DNA from: DATKZS01 sp035527835 [NCBI: bacterium]
GTDB lineage: Bacteria; RBG-13-61-14
Assembly: GCA_035527835.1 (NCBI GenBank)
Contig: DATKZS010000127.1
Coordinates: forward strand, 13,986-77,985
Reading direction: 5' to 3'
Length of the DNA stretch: 64,000 nt
The notes under the pieces were generated by a model. It saw nothing but the letters and a program-made list of their open reading frames with translations. It made no database searches and was not told the origin of the DNA. Of the stretch, positions 17,751 through 27,613 are shown piece after piece; the stretch's first letter is position 1; each line of letters opens with the position of its first letter. Made by a program: the position numbers and the translations under genes.

Positions 17751-19769
17751 TCATTGCGCGCGGACCCATACCTCCATTTGCGACGGGCCGCGGTTTGACC
17801 AGGCGTAATAAGGGATGGCCGTGAACTCCGCGCCCTCTTGGGTGCGGCCTTTGACCACCACCACTCCGCCCAGCAGGTCGGGCCGGTATTCCGAGGACAG
17901 GGCCGCGGATTTGTTGATCACGAGCTTATGAACGTCGAGGCCCGGATTATCTTGGCCTTCCAGGCAATAGAGCAGCGGGCCGCGGAGGATGGCGACTCTT
18001 CCGCGGTTTTCCCGGACCTCACGCGGCGACGCCACCAGCACCGGGTCCATGCGCAATGCCATCTCGATCAAGTCGCCCGCTTTCCATTCGCGGCTGATCG
18101 TGAGATAGGTCCCGGCCGCCGGGTCGCCGGTTTCTTGGCCGTTCACCGTGATCCGGGCGCTTTCCGCCCATGCCGGCACGCGGAGCTTCATGGTAAAGGT
18201 CAGGGGCCGCTCCAGCTTGACCGTGATGCTCACGTTCTCGTCCCAGGGCAGGCCGCTCTCGACCACGATCTCCACCTTGCCCGGCTCCAGGCCGAACTCC
18301 GCCTTTCCGCCCATGTACTGATTGACCCAGACCGTGTCCGGCCCCTGGCCGTAAGCGTAGCGCTCGAGCGACGCGATCAAGCGCGCGATGTTAGGCGGGC
18401 AGCAGGCGGTGGTGTACCACGGCTTACGCTGGTCTTGGCCGAATGACGCGAGCCGGTTCTGGTAAAAATAATTCTTGCCGTCGAGCGATAGCCCGGCCAG
18501 GAAGCCGTTGTAGAGCGCGCGTTCGAGCTGGTCCGCGTAGCGGGCCTCGCCCGTGGCCAGGAGCATCCGGGCGCTCCAGAAGATGCTGCCCACGGCGGCG
18601 CAGGTCTCGGCGTAGCTCTGGTGGGGCAGCTCGTAGTCGCGGCCGAAGCCCTCGATGTTGGGCAGCGATCCCATGCCGCCGGTGATGTAGGTGCGCTTGA
18701 GAATCGTGTTGTCCCAGATGCGCGCGAGCGTGGTCAGAAGCCCGCTCTCACCGGTTTCCAGGTACAGGTCGGCCGCGCCGGTGTAAAAATACATGGCCCG
18801 CACCGCGTGTCCTTCACCCACGCTCTGCGTAAGGAGCGGCGCCTGCACCTGGAAGTATTTGCCGCTGATGAAACTGGCCAGCGTGCGCGCCAGGTAGGAA
18901 GGGTTGATCAGCTCGCCGCCGTAAGACGAGCCCGCGGCCTTGTCGTCCGGCGGCAGGTACGGCGCGCGCCTGGCCGCGGCGATCTTGCCGAGTTCCGACT
19001 GGTCGCGGAGCGCGGCCAGCAGACCCTTCACGTAACCCGGGTTCCGGCCGCGCTGATGGATGAAAAAGGAGGCGAGGTCCAGGTAGTCCTTCTTCCCGGT
19101 GACGCGGCAGAGTCGGACCAGCGCGAGCTCGATCTCCTCGTGGCCGGGCACGCCCTCATTCCGGCCCGGCCCGAACTCGCGGACCAAGAGGTCGGCGAGC
19201 CGGGTGGCGACTGCCAGGAGCGCGGTATCGCCGGTGGCCTCGAAATCCGCGCACGCCGCCTCGATCAGGTGGCCCGAGCAATACAACTCGTGGTTCATCC
19301 ACAGGTTGGTGAAGCGCCGCTCGGGCGCGAAGACCTGGTAATAGGTGTTGACATAGCCGTCGGCCATCTGCGCGTCCGCGATCAGGCCCGCGGCCTCCCG
19401 CACCCGGGCCGCGAGCTCCCGGTCCTCCGGGTGCTTGCCCGCAACGTAAGACGCGGCCTCCAGCCACTTATACAGGTCCGAGTCCATGTACACCGGCCCG
19501 AGCTGAGCGCCTTCCGTCTTTCCCGCCGCCACCCGGAAATTGTCCAGGTAATGCCGCGCGACCAGTTGCTCCCACTGCTCCGGCAGCGTGACCTCCCGGA
19601 GCTGCTCGCGCCGTGCGCCCCAGAACCCGCCGCTGATCTCTGCCTTATTAAGGTCAAGGGGATGAAATACCGCCGCCGAGTACGTGCCCATGTCGCCCTC
19701 CGCAAACGCCGCCGGGGCCGTGAAGCCCGCCGCTAAAAACGCAAGCATGATTATTCCGGCCGACTTCAT
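17751..19769 (-). CDS. Glycoside hydrolase family 127 (beta-L-arabinofuranosidase-like, DUF1680), secreted
   Basis: 672 residues from the ATG at 19769. A signal peptide (about 1-23, ending AFA) precedes an (alpha/alpha)6 barrel. The zinc-cysteine site typical of GH127 is visible: Glu-x-Cys in 'YAETCAAVGS' (about 386-388) and the Cys-Cys pair in 'TACCPPN' about 68 residues later, one of which is the nucleophile in characterised enzymes. The C-terminus is beta-sandwich. It likely removes L-arabinofuranose from plant or glycoprotein glycans in the periplasm. Confidence 0.88.
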   Translation of the reverse strand: MKSAGIIMLAFLAAGFTAPAAFAEGDMGTYSAAVFHPLDLNKAEISGGFWGARREQLREVTLPEQWEQLVARHYLDNFRVAAGKTEGAQLGPVYMDSDLYKWLEAASYVAGKHPEDRELAARVREAAGLIADAQMADGYVNTYYQVFAPERRFTNLWMNHELYCSGHLIEAACADFEATGDTALLAVATRLADLLVREFGPGRNEGVPGHEEIELALVRLCRVTGKKDYLDLASFFIHQRGRNPGYVKGLLAALRDQSELGKIAAARRAPYLPPDDKAAGSSYGGELINPSYLARTLASFISGKYFQVQAPLLTQSVGEGHAVRAMYFYTGAADLYLETGESGLLTTLARIWDNTILKRTYITGGMGSLPNIEGFGRDYELPHQSYAETCAAVGSIFWSARMLLATGEARYADQLERALYNGFLAGLSLDGKNYFYQNRLASFGQDQRKPWYTTACCPPNIARLIASLERYAYGQGPDTVWVNQYMGGKAEFGLEPGKVEIVVESGLPWDENVSITVKLERPLTFTMKLRVPAWAESARITVNGQETGDPAAGTYLTISREWKAGDLIEMALRMDPVLVASPREVRENRGRVAILRGPLLYCLEGQDNPGLDVHKLVINKSAALSSEYRPDLLGGVVVVKGRTQEGAEFTAIPYYAWSNRGPSQMEVWVRAQ

Positions 19770-19949
19770 TCCTCCACTTCCTTCCCCGCGCATTCTCCGG
19801 TTCCAGGTTATCTTACCAACAACCTCTTCCGGGGCCAACTATCTTGCCGGCGGCCCCTTGCGCGTCCCGCTGAAATATGTTTTAGTGGGCGCCAAGCCGG
19901 CTGCGGCCGGCCGGCTCATAAATTCCTGAAGCAAGAAAGGAGAACTGAC

Positions 19950-21152
19950 ATGCGCACAACCAGGAGAGCGTATTCACTGAAACTCGCGGCGGCAGTGTCC
20001 ACGGCTTTCGTGCTGGTGGGCCTGCCGCTCTTGGCCGGCAATGAGACCCAGTCCTTCGGCCATACCATCCCGGCGTTCGAGGACGTGTTCATCAAGCTGT
20101 TCAAGCTCGAGGTCGGGACCATGAGCATGGACCAGTTGAAGACGGTCTCGGCCCAGCTCTCCGACAAAGAGCGGGCGGCCATCAGCTATTTCCTGGGCTC
20201 GGAGGGTCACGACAAGGTGAAGGAGGGGATGCCGCAGGACAAGCAGGACTTCCTGGAGGAAAAATACCAGGCCCATAGCGAGGTCCCGCCGGAGTTCGAC
20301 TTTCGCAAGGTGTTTCCGCACGTGCTGGCGGTGGCGGACAACAACCTGACGCTCGAGCAGAACAAGCAGGTGGTGGACGCGCTCGCCGAGGAGGAGATCG
20401 CGAGTCAGAGTTTTTACCTGGGCGAGGACGGACGGGCCGCATTTTTCAACGAGATTTCCGAGGACCGGGCGCGGATCATCCTGGACCGGACCGCCGACTG
20501 GGTGTTCATTGACACCGGCAAGCGCAAGTACAAGCTGATCAGCGATTACACCAGCATCATGTATAAGCAGGAGCGGCTGGGCAATAAGCTCCAGGACGTG
20601 GAGAAAATCCTGGTCAAGTTCCGCGAGAAGCCAAAAGGCATTTACATGAAGTGGCTGGACGGCCCGTGGAAGGGGCGTGAGCTGGTGTACAGCGACAAGG
20701 CGCTGGGCGTGGGCAAGGTCAGGGTGCGCGAGAGCGGCATCCTGGGCATCATCCCGGTCACGCTGCCGGTGGACAGCGAGATCGCCAAGCGCGGCTCCAA
20801 CCACATGGTCACCGAGATCGGCCTTAAAAACCTGCTCGACATGATCGAATTCGACTACAGAAAGGCCGCGCCCAAGGGCGAGCTCACCCGCAAGAATCAC
20901 GGCATCGTGGACGTGGACGGGCACAAGGTCTTCAAGCAGGAGAGCATCCTGTCCAAGGACAAGTCCAAGGGCTACTACTGCTACCGCATGATTCACTATA
21001 TTGACTACCTCCGCTCACTGGAGATCCAGGCGGAAGTTTTCAATTGGGACAATGAACTCCAGGAATCGTATCTGTACACCCAGATCAAATTGAACGCCGG
21101 GCTCACCGACCGCGACTTCGACCCCAGTAACCCGGACTATGACCTGAAATAA
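19950..21152 (+). CDS. DUF1571-domain secreted protein
   Basis: 400 residues. A signal peptide (about 1-29) is followed by a helical region (30-160) and a C-terminal DUF1571 domain recognised by 'IYMKWLDGPWKGRELVY', 'ITLP' and 'YYCYRMIHYIDYLRSLEIQ'-type segments. Members are predicted periplasmic or outer-membrane-associated proteins with a LolA-like look, and no function is established. The RBS AAGGAG lies 8 bp before the ATG. It is divergent from GH127, with no clear promoter in the 180-bp gap. Confidence 0.72.
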   Translation: MRTTRRAYSLKLAAAVSTAFVLVGLPLLAGNETQSFGHTIPAFEDVFIKLFKLEVGTMSMDQLKTVSAQLSDKERAAISYFLGSEGHDKVKEGMPQDKQDFLEEKYQAHSEVPPEFDFRKVFPHVLAVADNNLTLEQNKQVVDALAEEEIASQSFYLGEDGRAAFFNEISEDRARIILDRTADWVFIDTGKRKYKLISDYTSIMYKQERLGNKLQDVEKILVKFREKPKGIYMKWLDGPWKGRELVYSDKALGVGKVRVRESGILGIIPVTLPVDSEIAKRGSNHMVTEIGLKNLLDMIEFDYRKAAPKGELTRKNHGIVDVDGHKVFKQESILSKDKSKGYYCYRMIHYIDYLRSLEIQAEVFNWDNELQESYLYTQIKLNAGLTDRDFDPSNPDYDLK

Positions 21153-21170
21153 TCAGAGGGGTTGAAAGAG

Positions 21171-21258
21171 TTAACCGCAGATGAACGCGGATGAACGCAG
21201 ATAATTATCTTATTGAATACATAATCTTATCTGTGTTCATCTGCGTTCATCTGCGTTA
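21171..21258. repeat. Solo palindromic repeat, family C (GATGAACGC units)
   Basis: The arms match the arms flanking the GxxExxY gene at 31242-31724: about 32 nt identical on the left and 33 nt on the right. Only about 25 nt of AT-rich DNA lies between them here. Each arm is a tandem of 10-bp units. It reads as a gene-less derivative of that larger unit. Confidence 0.85.
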
Positions 21259-21298
21259 AAAAATACCTATTGGAAGCTGAAAAAACGGGGAGGGATTA

Positions 21299-23422
21299 TT
21301 GTCCCGGATCTATTATGGCGTGTGCAACTTCTGCGATTCGAGTTGCGGCTTGGCCATCGAATATGAAGGCGACCGGGTGCTCTCGGTCAAGGGCGACAAA
21401 GAAAACGCCTTCAGCCGCGGCCACATCTGCCCCAAGGGCATGGCTCTCAAGGACCTCTACCATGACCCCGACCGCCTGCGCCGGCCCATGCGCCGCACCG
21501 CCGCCGGCTGGGAGGAGGTGTCGTGGAACGACGCGCTGGATGAGGCCGGGCAACGCATCGCGGCGGTCCAGAAAAAATACGGCCGCCACGCGCTCGCCCT
21601 TTATTACGGCAATCCCACCGCCGGCGACTACGCCCTGCTCCTTTGCCTGCTCCCCTTCATCAAGGCCCTGAGGACGAAGAATATTTATTCCGCGACCTCG
21701 CTGGACAGCCTGACCCGCATGTTGACCTCGCTGTGGCTCTACGGCAGCCAGGCGGTCATGCCCGTGCCCGACCTCGAGCGCACCCGGCTGCTCATCATCA
21801 TCGGCGCCAACCCGGTGGTCTCGCACGGCTCCGTCATGACCGCGCCCGACACCAAGCGCCGCCTCCAGGAAATCCGCGAGCGCGGCGGCAAGATCATCGT
21901 GATTGACCCGCGCCGCACCGAGACTGCGGCCATCGCCGACTCTCACCACTTCATCCGGCCCGGCGCCGACGCCCTGTTCCTGCTCGCGTTCATCCACACG
22001 CTGTTCGAGGAAGGGCTGGCCGACCCGGGAGCGCTCAAGGGCAGGATCGAAGGGATGGACGAGCTGCAAAAGATCGCGCGCGAATTCCCGCCGGCGCGGG
22101 TGGCCCCGGCCGTGGGCATCAGCGCGGAGACCATCGCGTCACTGGCCCGCGAGTTCGCGGCCGAGCCGCGCGCCGTCATGTACGGACGCATGGGCGTGTC
22201 CACCCAGGAGTTCGGCAGCCTGGCCACCTGGCTCGCCGACGCGGTCAACATCGTGGCCGGCAAGCTCGACCGCGAGGGCGGCTACATGTTCAACACCCCG
22301 GCGGTGGACCTGGCGGGACTGGCCAAGGTCCTCAAGCAGCCCGGCTTCTTCAACCGCTGGCAAAGCCGCGTCTCCGGGCTCCCCGAGTTCAACGGCGAGT
22401 TCCCCGTGGCCGCCCTGGCCGAGGAAATGGAAACCCCGGGGCCCGGCCAGATCAAGGCCCTCATCACCCTGGCCGGAAACCCCAGCCTCTCCGCGCCCAA
22501 CGCCCGCCGCCTCGACGCCGCCTTCAAGAACCTCGAATTCATGCTCGCCATTGACTTCTACCTCAACGAGACCACGCGCCACGCCCACATCATCCTGCCC
22601 CCGGTGTCGCCCCTCGAAACCGACAACTACCACATCCTCTTTTACGCCCTCGCCGTCCGCAACGTCGCCCACTACACGCCCGCGCTCTTTAAAAAGCCCG
22701 CCGGCGCCCGGCACAACTGGGAAATCCCGTATCAGTTGATGCGGAGAGTGGACAAGCACAGAGGCGGCGCGGACCGCGTGATCGGCGCCGTCAAGTGGCC
22801 GCTGCTGACTTGGCTAAAACCACGCCGCCAGCTCGGCCTGCTCCTGCGCCTGGGCCCGCACAAGCTCTCCATCGCCAAGCTCCTTAAACACCCCCACGGC
22901 CTCGACCTCGGCCCGCTCGAACCGCGCTTTGACAAGGTCATCGCCACCCGCGACCGCGTGCTCCACCTCGTGCCCCCGGCCCTGGTCCCGGACCTTGGCC
23001 GCCTCGAAGCCCGGCTCGACCGCGCGCCCGACCAACTCCTGCTCATCTCCCGCCGCACCATGCGCAGCATGAACTCGTGGATGCACAACCTGCCCCGCCT
23101 GGTCGAAGGAAAGAACCGCTGCACCCTGCAGATGAACCCGGCCGACGCTGAGCGGCTCGGCCTGGAACAAGGCGCGCCGGTCAACGTCTCCACCCGCCTG
23201 GGAAAAATCGAGGTCCCGCTGGAAGTGACCGAGGACATGATGCCGGGCGTCGTCTGCATGCCCTTCGGCTGGGGCCACGGCCGCGAGGGATCCCGGCTCT
23301 CCGTCGCCGCCCAGCACCCCGGCGTCTCCATGAACGACATCACCGACGACGCCCTCTTCGACAAGGTCAGCGGCATCTCCGTGCTCGACGGCATCCCGGT
23401 CAAGGTCACACCGGTGGCCTAG
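21299..23422 (+). CDS. Molybdopterin oxidoreductase (DMSO reductase superfamily)
   Basis: 707 residues with a TTG start, supported by GGGGAGGG five bases upstream. The N-terminal 4Fe-4S site is Cys9-x2-Cys12-x3-Cys16-x27-Cys44. The molybdopterin domain has 'LLIIIGANPVVSHGS' and 'IIVIDPRRTETA', and the C-terminal dinucleotide-binding domain has 'LQMNPADAERLGLEQGAPV'. No twin-arginine signal is present, so it is probably cytoplasmic. The usual Mo-ligand Cys/Sec segment reads 'SATSLDSL', so the ligand is unclear. No small Fe-S or membrane subunit is nearby. Substrate unknown. Confidence 0.88.
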   Translation: MSRIYYGVCNFCDSSCGLAIEYEGDRVLSVKGDKENAFSRGHICPKGMALKDLYHDPDRLRRPMRRTAAGWEEVSWNDALDEAGQRIAAVQKKYGRHALALYYGNPTAGDYALLLCLLPFIKALRTKNIYSATSLDSLTRMLTSLWLYGSQAVMPVPDLERTRLLIIIGANPVVSHGSVMTAPDTKRRLQEIRERGGKIIVIDPRRTETAAIADSHHFIRPGADALFLLAFIHTLFEEGLADPGALKGRIEGMDELQKIAREFPPARVAPAVGISAETIASLAREFAAEPRAVMYGRMGVSTQEFGSLATWLADAVNIVAGKLDREGGYMFNTPAVDLAGLAKVLKQPGFFNRWQSRVSGLPEFNGEFPVAALAEEMETPGPGQIKALITLAGNPSLSAPNARRLDAAFKNLEFMLAIDFYLNETTRHAHIILPPVSPLETDNYHILFYALAVRNVAHYTPALFKKPAGARHNWEIPYQLMRRVDKHRGGADRVIGAVKWPLLTWLKPRRQLGLLLRLGPHKLSIAKLLKHPHGLDLGPLEPRFDKVIATRDRVLHLVPPALVPDLGRLEARLDRAPDQLLLISRRTMRSMNSWMHNLPRLVEGKNRCTLQMNPADAERLGLEQGAPVNVSTRLGKIEVPLEVTEDMMPGVVCMPFGWGHGREGSRLSVAAQHPGVSMNDITDDALFDKVSGISVLDGIPVKVTPVA

Positions 23423-23467
23423 CTTCAGCAGGTGGAATGGTCGCGTATCTGACTCAGTGGGAGCTGG

Positions 23468-23550
23468 TTTCAACACAACGACACAACGGCACAACGATAA
23501 ATCTTATTCTCCATTGATCATCGTAGTGCCGTTGAGTCGTTGTGTTGAAA
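23468..23550. repeat. Intergenic palindromic repeat, family B
   Basis: Second copy of the ACAACGGC-unit palindrome. Three tandem units lie in the left arm and a complementary right arm ends at 23550. It sits between two converging genes. Confidence 0.8.
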
Positions 23551-23600
23551 AAGGGGCTTATATTGCCCATGGCCGCGCAGACGAGGCAAGAATGGTGGGC

Positions 23601-24515
23601 TCAGGGTTCGAAGCTGGTGGACACGGAGTTGCCGCCCTTTCTCTTGCTCTCGTACATGAGCTGGTCGGCGCGGCGGATGATTGCTTCGTCGGTGTCGTCG
23701 GGGACGGCGAGGGTGGCGCCGATGGAGATAGTAACGTGGATGATGTTGTCGCCGGAGGATATGGACGAGTGTTCCATCAGGGTCTTCAGCTTGTTGGCGA
23801 CGGCCTGGAGCTGTTCCTCGGAGCCGATGTGGGCGATGATGGCGATGAACTCCTCTCCACCCCAGCGCACGATGATGTCGAAGGAGCGGAGGTTGTGGGA
23901 CAGGGTGCGGGCGACCATGCGCAGGACATCGTCGCCCACGTCGTGGCCGAAGGAGTCGTTGATGCGCTTGAAGTGGTCAACGTCAATGAAGAGGATGCCG
24001 AAGGGCAGGCCGTAGCGCTGCTGTTCGTTGATCTTGGAGTGGAGCTGGATCTCGCCGAAGCGGCGGTTGCCGAGCCCGGTCAGCGGGTCGAACATGGCCT
24101 GCCGCTGTAGCTCCTCCATCTCGGAGAGCTCCACCATCTTGCGCGAGTTGTCGCTGAAGATCTCCACCGCGCCGATGATCTTGCCGCCGCCGTCCTTCAC
24201 CGGCGAGATGCAAACGAGCACCGGCACCCGGTGGCCCTCCTTATGGTGCATGTAAACCTCGGACTGCCGGTACTTCCCGTCCGTGAGCGTCTTGGCCAGC
24301 GGGCAGGCGGTGTTGCATAGCTCATTGCCGTCGTCGTCAACGTGCCGGAGCTTGTTATGGAAGCAGTACGTGCCGATCACGTCCGAATCCCGGTACCCCG
24401 TGATCTGCTCCGCGCCCTTGTTCCAATAGGTGATCTTCCGCTCCGGGTCCACGAAATAAACCCCGTCGTGGATGTTGTCCAGGATCACCTTGAACAGCTC
24501 GTCACCATCCGCCAT
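23601..24515 (-). CDS. PAS-GGDEF diguanylate cyclase
   Basis: 304 residues. The PAS domain (about 5-125) contains 'CFHNKLRHVDDDGNELC' and a following 'TACPLA', a three-cysteine arrangement seen in a subset of PAS domains that may bind a cofactor. The GGDEF domain has an active site 'RWGGEEF' (about 225). The inhibitory site RxxD is present five residues before it as 'RSFD', so product inhibition by c-di-GMP is expected. It makes c-di-GMP from two GTP. No transmembrane segment is seen. Confidence 0.93.
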   Translation of the reverse strand: MADGDELFKVILDNIHDGVYFVDPERKITYWNKGAEQITGYRDSDVIGTYCFHNKLRHVDDDGNELCNTACPLAKTLTDGKYRQSEVYMHHKEGHRVPVLVCISPVKDGGGKIIGAVEIFSDNSRKMVELSEMEELQRQAMFDPLTGLGNRRFGEIQLHSKINEQQRYGLPFGILFIDVDHFKRINDSFGHDVGDDVLRMVARTLSHNLRSFDIIVRWGGEEFIAIIAHIGSEEQLQAVANKLKTLMEHSSISSGDNIIHVTISIGATLAVPDDTDEAIIRRADQLMYESKRKGGNSVSTSFEP

Positions 24516-24629
24516 GTTTTTGTTTCCCCTGAGTTTCCCGGTTTAAGATTTTTCACTGGTTTCATCATCTCGGATTTGATGAACCTTCATAGTTGCCTCG
24601 GCGGGCCGCCCCCACTATATTTAAATATA

Positions 24630-25802
24630 ATGACGGAAGCCCAAAAGTCTAACCTGGGCCCTCCGGCCTTCGAGCAGGGCCCGATCCGCCCGCCCTCGGA
24701 GGCCCGCTCGCTGCTCCTCAGGGTCACGCGCAACTGCCCGTGGAACCAGTGCGAGTTCTGCCCGGTCTATAAGGGGACGCGTTTTACGCGGCGCACGGTG
24801 GAGGAGGTGGAATCGGACATCCGGGCCATGGCCTTCTGGCACGAGCGGGCGGTCGAGGAGTCGTGGCGATTGGGGTTCGGGGGCAGGCTGGACGGCCGCG
24901 CCATCCAGTCGGTTTACGCGCGCGCCCCCAACAACCCGTACCTCACGTCCATCCTGCTTTGGCTGAGCGGCGGCGGCCAGACGGCGTTCCTGCAGGACGC
25001 GGACAACCTGATCCTCGCGCCCGACGACCTCGCCGCGATGCTCCGGTTCCTGCGCCAGACCTTCCCCGCGATCGGGCGCGTCACCACCTACTCGCGCTCG
25101 CGCACGCTGGCCAAGCGCGGCGTTGCGGATCTGGTCATGCTGCGGGAGGCCGGGCTGGACCGCGTGCACGTCGGGTTCGAGAGCGGCTCGGACGCGGTGC
25201 TGGAAATGGTGAAGAAAGGCGTGGACGGCGAGACGCACATCGCGGGCGGCCGCAGGGTGATGGAGGCCGGGCTGGAGCTTTCGGTTTACGTGATGCCGGG
25301 ACTGGGCGGCCGGGAGCGGTGGGAGGAGCACGCGCGGGAGACGGCGCGGGTGCTCTCCGCGGTGGGTCCTCACTTCATCCGCATCCGGCAGCTTGGTCTT
25401 CGCGAGGGCATCATTTTGTTCGAGCGGATGGAAAAGGGCGAGTTCCAGCCGCTGGACGACGTCGAGGTGGCCCGCGAGCTCCGGCTGATGATCGCGGAGC
25501 TCAAGGGCATCGGCTCGTACGTGGTCAGCGACCACGTCCTGAACCTGTTGCCGGAGATCGAGGGAAAACTGCCGGACGACCGGGACCGGATGCTCGCGAA
25601 GATTGATGCGTTCCTCGGCCTGGACCCCGAGGACCAGATGACTTACGTGGTGGGCCGGCGGCTGGGCTTTTTCGATGACCTCTCCGGGCTCGACGATCCG
25701 GTGCGGGCCGGCGCGGCCCGGAGCGCGCTCATGAGGCTGCGCGAGCGGGGCGGGCCCGACGTGGGCAAGACCATCCGCGAGGCCGCGGGGCGGTTTATTT
25801 AG
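24630..25802 (+). CDS. Radical SAM protein with CX4CX2C motif
   Basis: 390 residues from the ATG at 24630. The cluster motif is 'CPWNQCEFCPVYKG' (Cys36, Cys41, Cys44), one residue longer than the usual CX3CX2C. Barrel features include 'RVHVGFESGSDAVLEMVKKG' region and 'ELSVYVMPGLGG'. There is no N-terminal B12 domain and no SPASM-type Cys cluster. The family belongs to the Elp3/coproporphyrinogen-like radical SAM group, and no function is known for this branch. It is divergent from the diguanylate cyclase. Confidence 0.85.
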   Translation: MTEAQKSNLGPPAFEQGPIRPPSEARSLLLRVTRNCPWNQCEFCPVYKGTRFTRRTVEEVESDIRAMAFWHERAVEESWRLGFGGRLDGRAIQSVYARAPNNPYLTSILLWLSGGGQTAFLQDADNLILAPDDLAAMLRFLRQTFPAIGRVTTYSRSRTLAKRGVADLVMLREAGLDRVHVGFESGSDAVLEMVKKGVDGETHIAGGRRVMEAGLELSVYVMPGLGGRERWEEHARETARVLSAVGPHFIRIRQLGLREGIILFERMEKGEFQPLDDVEVARELRLMIAELKGIGSYVVSDHVLNLLPEIEGKLPDDRDRMLAKIDAFLGLDPEDQMTYVVGRRLGFFDDLSGLDDPVRAGAARSALMRLRERGGPDVGKTIREAAGRFI

Positions 25803-25823
25803 CCACATCGGCCGAGCTCCGTT

Positions 25824-25861
25824 TTTGGAGTGCGCCGGCACGACGGCGCTTTCATTGGCGC
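25824..25861. repeat. Repeat family F half copy (GGAGTGCGGCGGCACGACG type)
   Basis: One arm of the family that forms the full inverted repeat at 45416-45552. Further half copies lie at 54711-54750 and 55666-55704. Confidence 0.7.
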
Positions 25862-25920
25862 TGAATGTTTCGTGAGAGATTCATGGGCGGGCAGTATCTT
25901 GAATCCAATAGGGAAGCAAT

Positions 25921-25966
25921 AAAATAAATCTTATCCTGTTCATCCTGAACATCCCTGTTAAAATTT
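25921..25966. repeat. Repeat family E half copy (CAGGAT units)
   Basis: Right arm of the palindrome found complete at 36524-36602 and 61418-61494. Here it overlaps the last codons of the carboxylesterase on the minus strand. Confidence 0.65.
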
Positions 25967-27577
25967 TCTCCCCTGCCTTTCCGTCTTCCGGATGTACCAG
26001 TCCCACAGCTCGCAGCGCTGGAACTGCTCCGCGGGCTCGCTGATCACCTTGGGCCCTTCCGTATCGAACACCATGCGCCGCCTCTCCCCGCCCTCGTACG
26101 CCGGCCATTCGGGCAGCCCCGGCCCGTTCGGGTCGCCTTGCTTCGCGAAGTTGCCCCAGTAATCCATCATCGCCGCCGAAACGGGCGCGGCCAAGCCGAC
26201 GCCCTTCCGGCCCAGGATGGTCCTGACCATCCCGCGGTCATACGTGCCGAACACGAACGGGACCTCCAGGGCGTGGAACGCGCCGGTAGTGGAGCCGAGC
26301 GGCACGTCATCAAAATCGAACCGGTAATAATACACGTCGTTCTGCCACCGCGAGATCGCGTCCACCGCGTCGTGCGCGCCGCAGCCCGGGTTGCGGTCGC
26401 CATCCATCGTCACGTACGCCTCACCCGGCGACCCGAAAGCCGCCGCCGGATACGCCGCCAGGAACTCGTCCGCGTACTTCCCCTTCTCCTTCCTCACCCG
26501 CGCCTCGTACTCCTTCTCATCCATGTTGCGTGCGTCGCGCTCAAGGAGCAGAAAGATCTTGTACTCGTCGCGGTTCGACCCGGCCAGGTAGGGCACGTGG
26601 TTATAATCGCCGTCGCGCAGATGGTCAATGGGCATTTTCTTGAGCAGGTACCCGTCCTCGTGAGGCTTGAACGGACTCGTCCGGCCGGTCGCGTCCCACG
26701 GCGCCGACGCCATGACCTCTTTTGCCGTCTTTGACCGCAGGCACTCCGCCGCGCCCGGACCCTTGCACCCGAGAGCGGCCGCCAGCTCCCGGCCGTAAGT
26801 AAAGCCCTGCTCCACGGTCAGCGTCCGGTTGCACCCGCCGCTCTCCTGGATGGCCCGCTGGAACAGCCCGGCGGCCGCCGGCGACGCCATCAGGTTGCAA
26901 ACGCTCCACCCGCCCGCGCTCTCGCCGAAGATGGTGACGTTCTCCGGGTCGCCCCCGAACGCCGCGATGTTGTCGCGCACCCACGTAAGCGCCGCGATCT
27001 GGTCCATCATTCCGTAACCGCCCACCGAGCCGGCCGCATCCTCCTTCTGGAAATCCTCATCAGCCAGAAAACCCATCACCCCGAGGCGGTAGTTGATCGT
27101 CACCACCACCACGTCCTCTTTAGCCGCCAGCACGTCGCCCGCGTACATGGCCGACGACCCGCTCCCCATCATCAGCGAGCCGCCGTGGATCCACACCATC
27201 ACCGGTAAAACCCCACTCTTCTCCGGCCGCCAGACATTGAGGTAAAGACAATCCTCGCTCCCCTTCGGCTTGCCCCTTCCGCCCCGCGCCAAGGCCCCGA
27301 GCTGCACGCACTCGCTCCCGTAATGGTCCGCATGAAGCGTCCCGCTCCACTTCTCCGCCTTCTCCGGCCTCCGCCACCGCCTCTCCCCCACCGGCGCCGC
27401 GGCATAAGGAATCCCCAGCCACGCGCATACGCCAGGTGTTTCGGCGTCCATTCCACTGACCGATCCGTGCAATGTTTCAATCACATTAGAACAAGTTAGC
27501 TCGTCTGCATGGACAGGAAAAACGGAGAAGACAAGTAAAAAAATAGCTGCCGTCCCCCAAAAGAAATATTTGGCCAT
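25958..27577 (-). CDS. Type-B carboxylesterase, secreted
   Basis: 539 residues from the ATG at 27577 (RBS GGAGG). A signal peptide (about 1-24, ending VHA) is followed by the alpha/beta-hydrolase fold. 'EDCLYLNVWRPE' is the family signature, 'TIFGESAGGWS' holds the nucleophile Ser, 'GSNRDEY' carries the probable acid Glu and 'GAFHALEVPFVFG' carries the catalytic His. It hydrolyses carboxylic esters in the periplasm, and the substrate is unknown. Its C-terminus runs into a repeat half copy, so the last residues are repeat-encoded. Confidence 0.92.
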   Translation of the reverse strand: MAKYFFWGTAAIFLLVFSVFPVHADELTCSNVIETLHGSVSGMDAETPGVCAWLGIPYAAAPVGERRWRRPEKAEKWSGTLHADHYGSECVQLGALARGGRGKPKGSEDCLYLNVWRPEKSGVLPVMVWIHGGSLMMGSGSSAMYAGDVLAAKEDVVVVTINYRLGVMGFLADEDFQKEDAAGSVGGYGMMDQIAALTWVRDNIAAFGGDPENVTIFGESAGGWSVCNLMASPAAAGLFQRAIQESGGCNRTLTVEQGFTYGRELAAALGCKGPGAAECLRSKTAKEVMASAPWDATGRTSPFKPHEDGYLLKKMPIDHLRDGDYNHVPYLAGSNRDEYKIFLLLERDARNMDEKEYEARVRKEKGKYADEFLAAYPAAAFGSPGEAYVTMDGDRNPGCGAHDAVDAISRWQNDVYYYRFDFDDVPLGSTTGAFHALEVPFVFGTYDRGMVRTILGRKGVGLAAPVSAAMMDYWGNFAKQGDPNGPGLPEWPAYEGGERRRMVFDTEGPKVISEPAEQFQRCELWDWYIRKTERQGRKF

Positions 27578-27613
27578 TCCAACCTCCTGCTGCGAAATAC
27601 TCCGGGTCAAATT

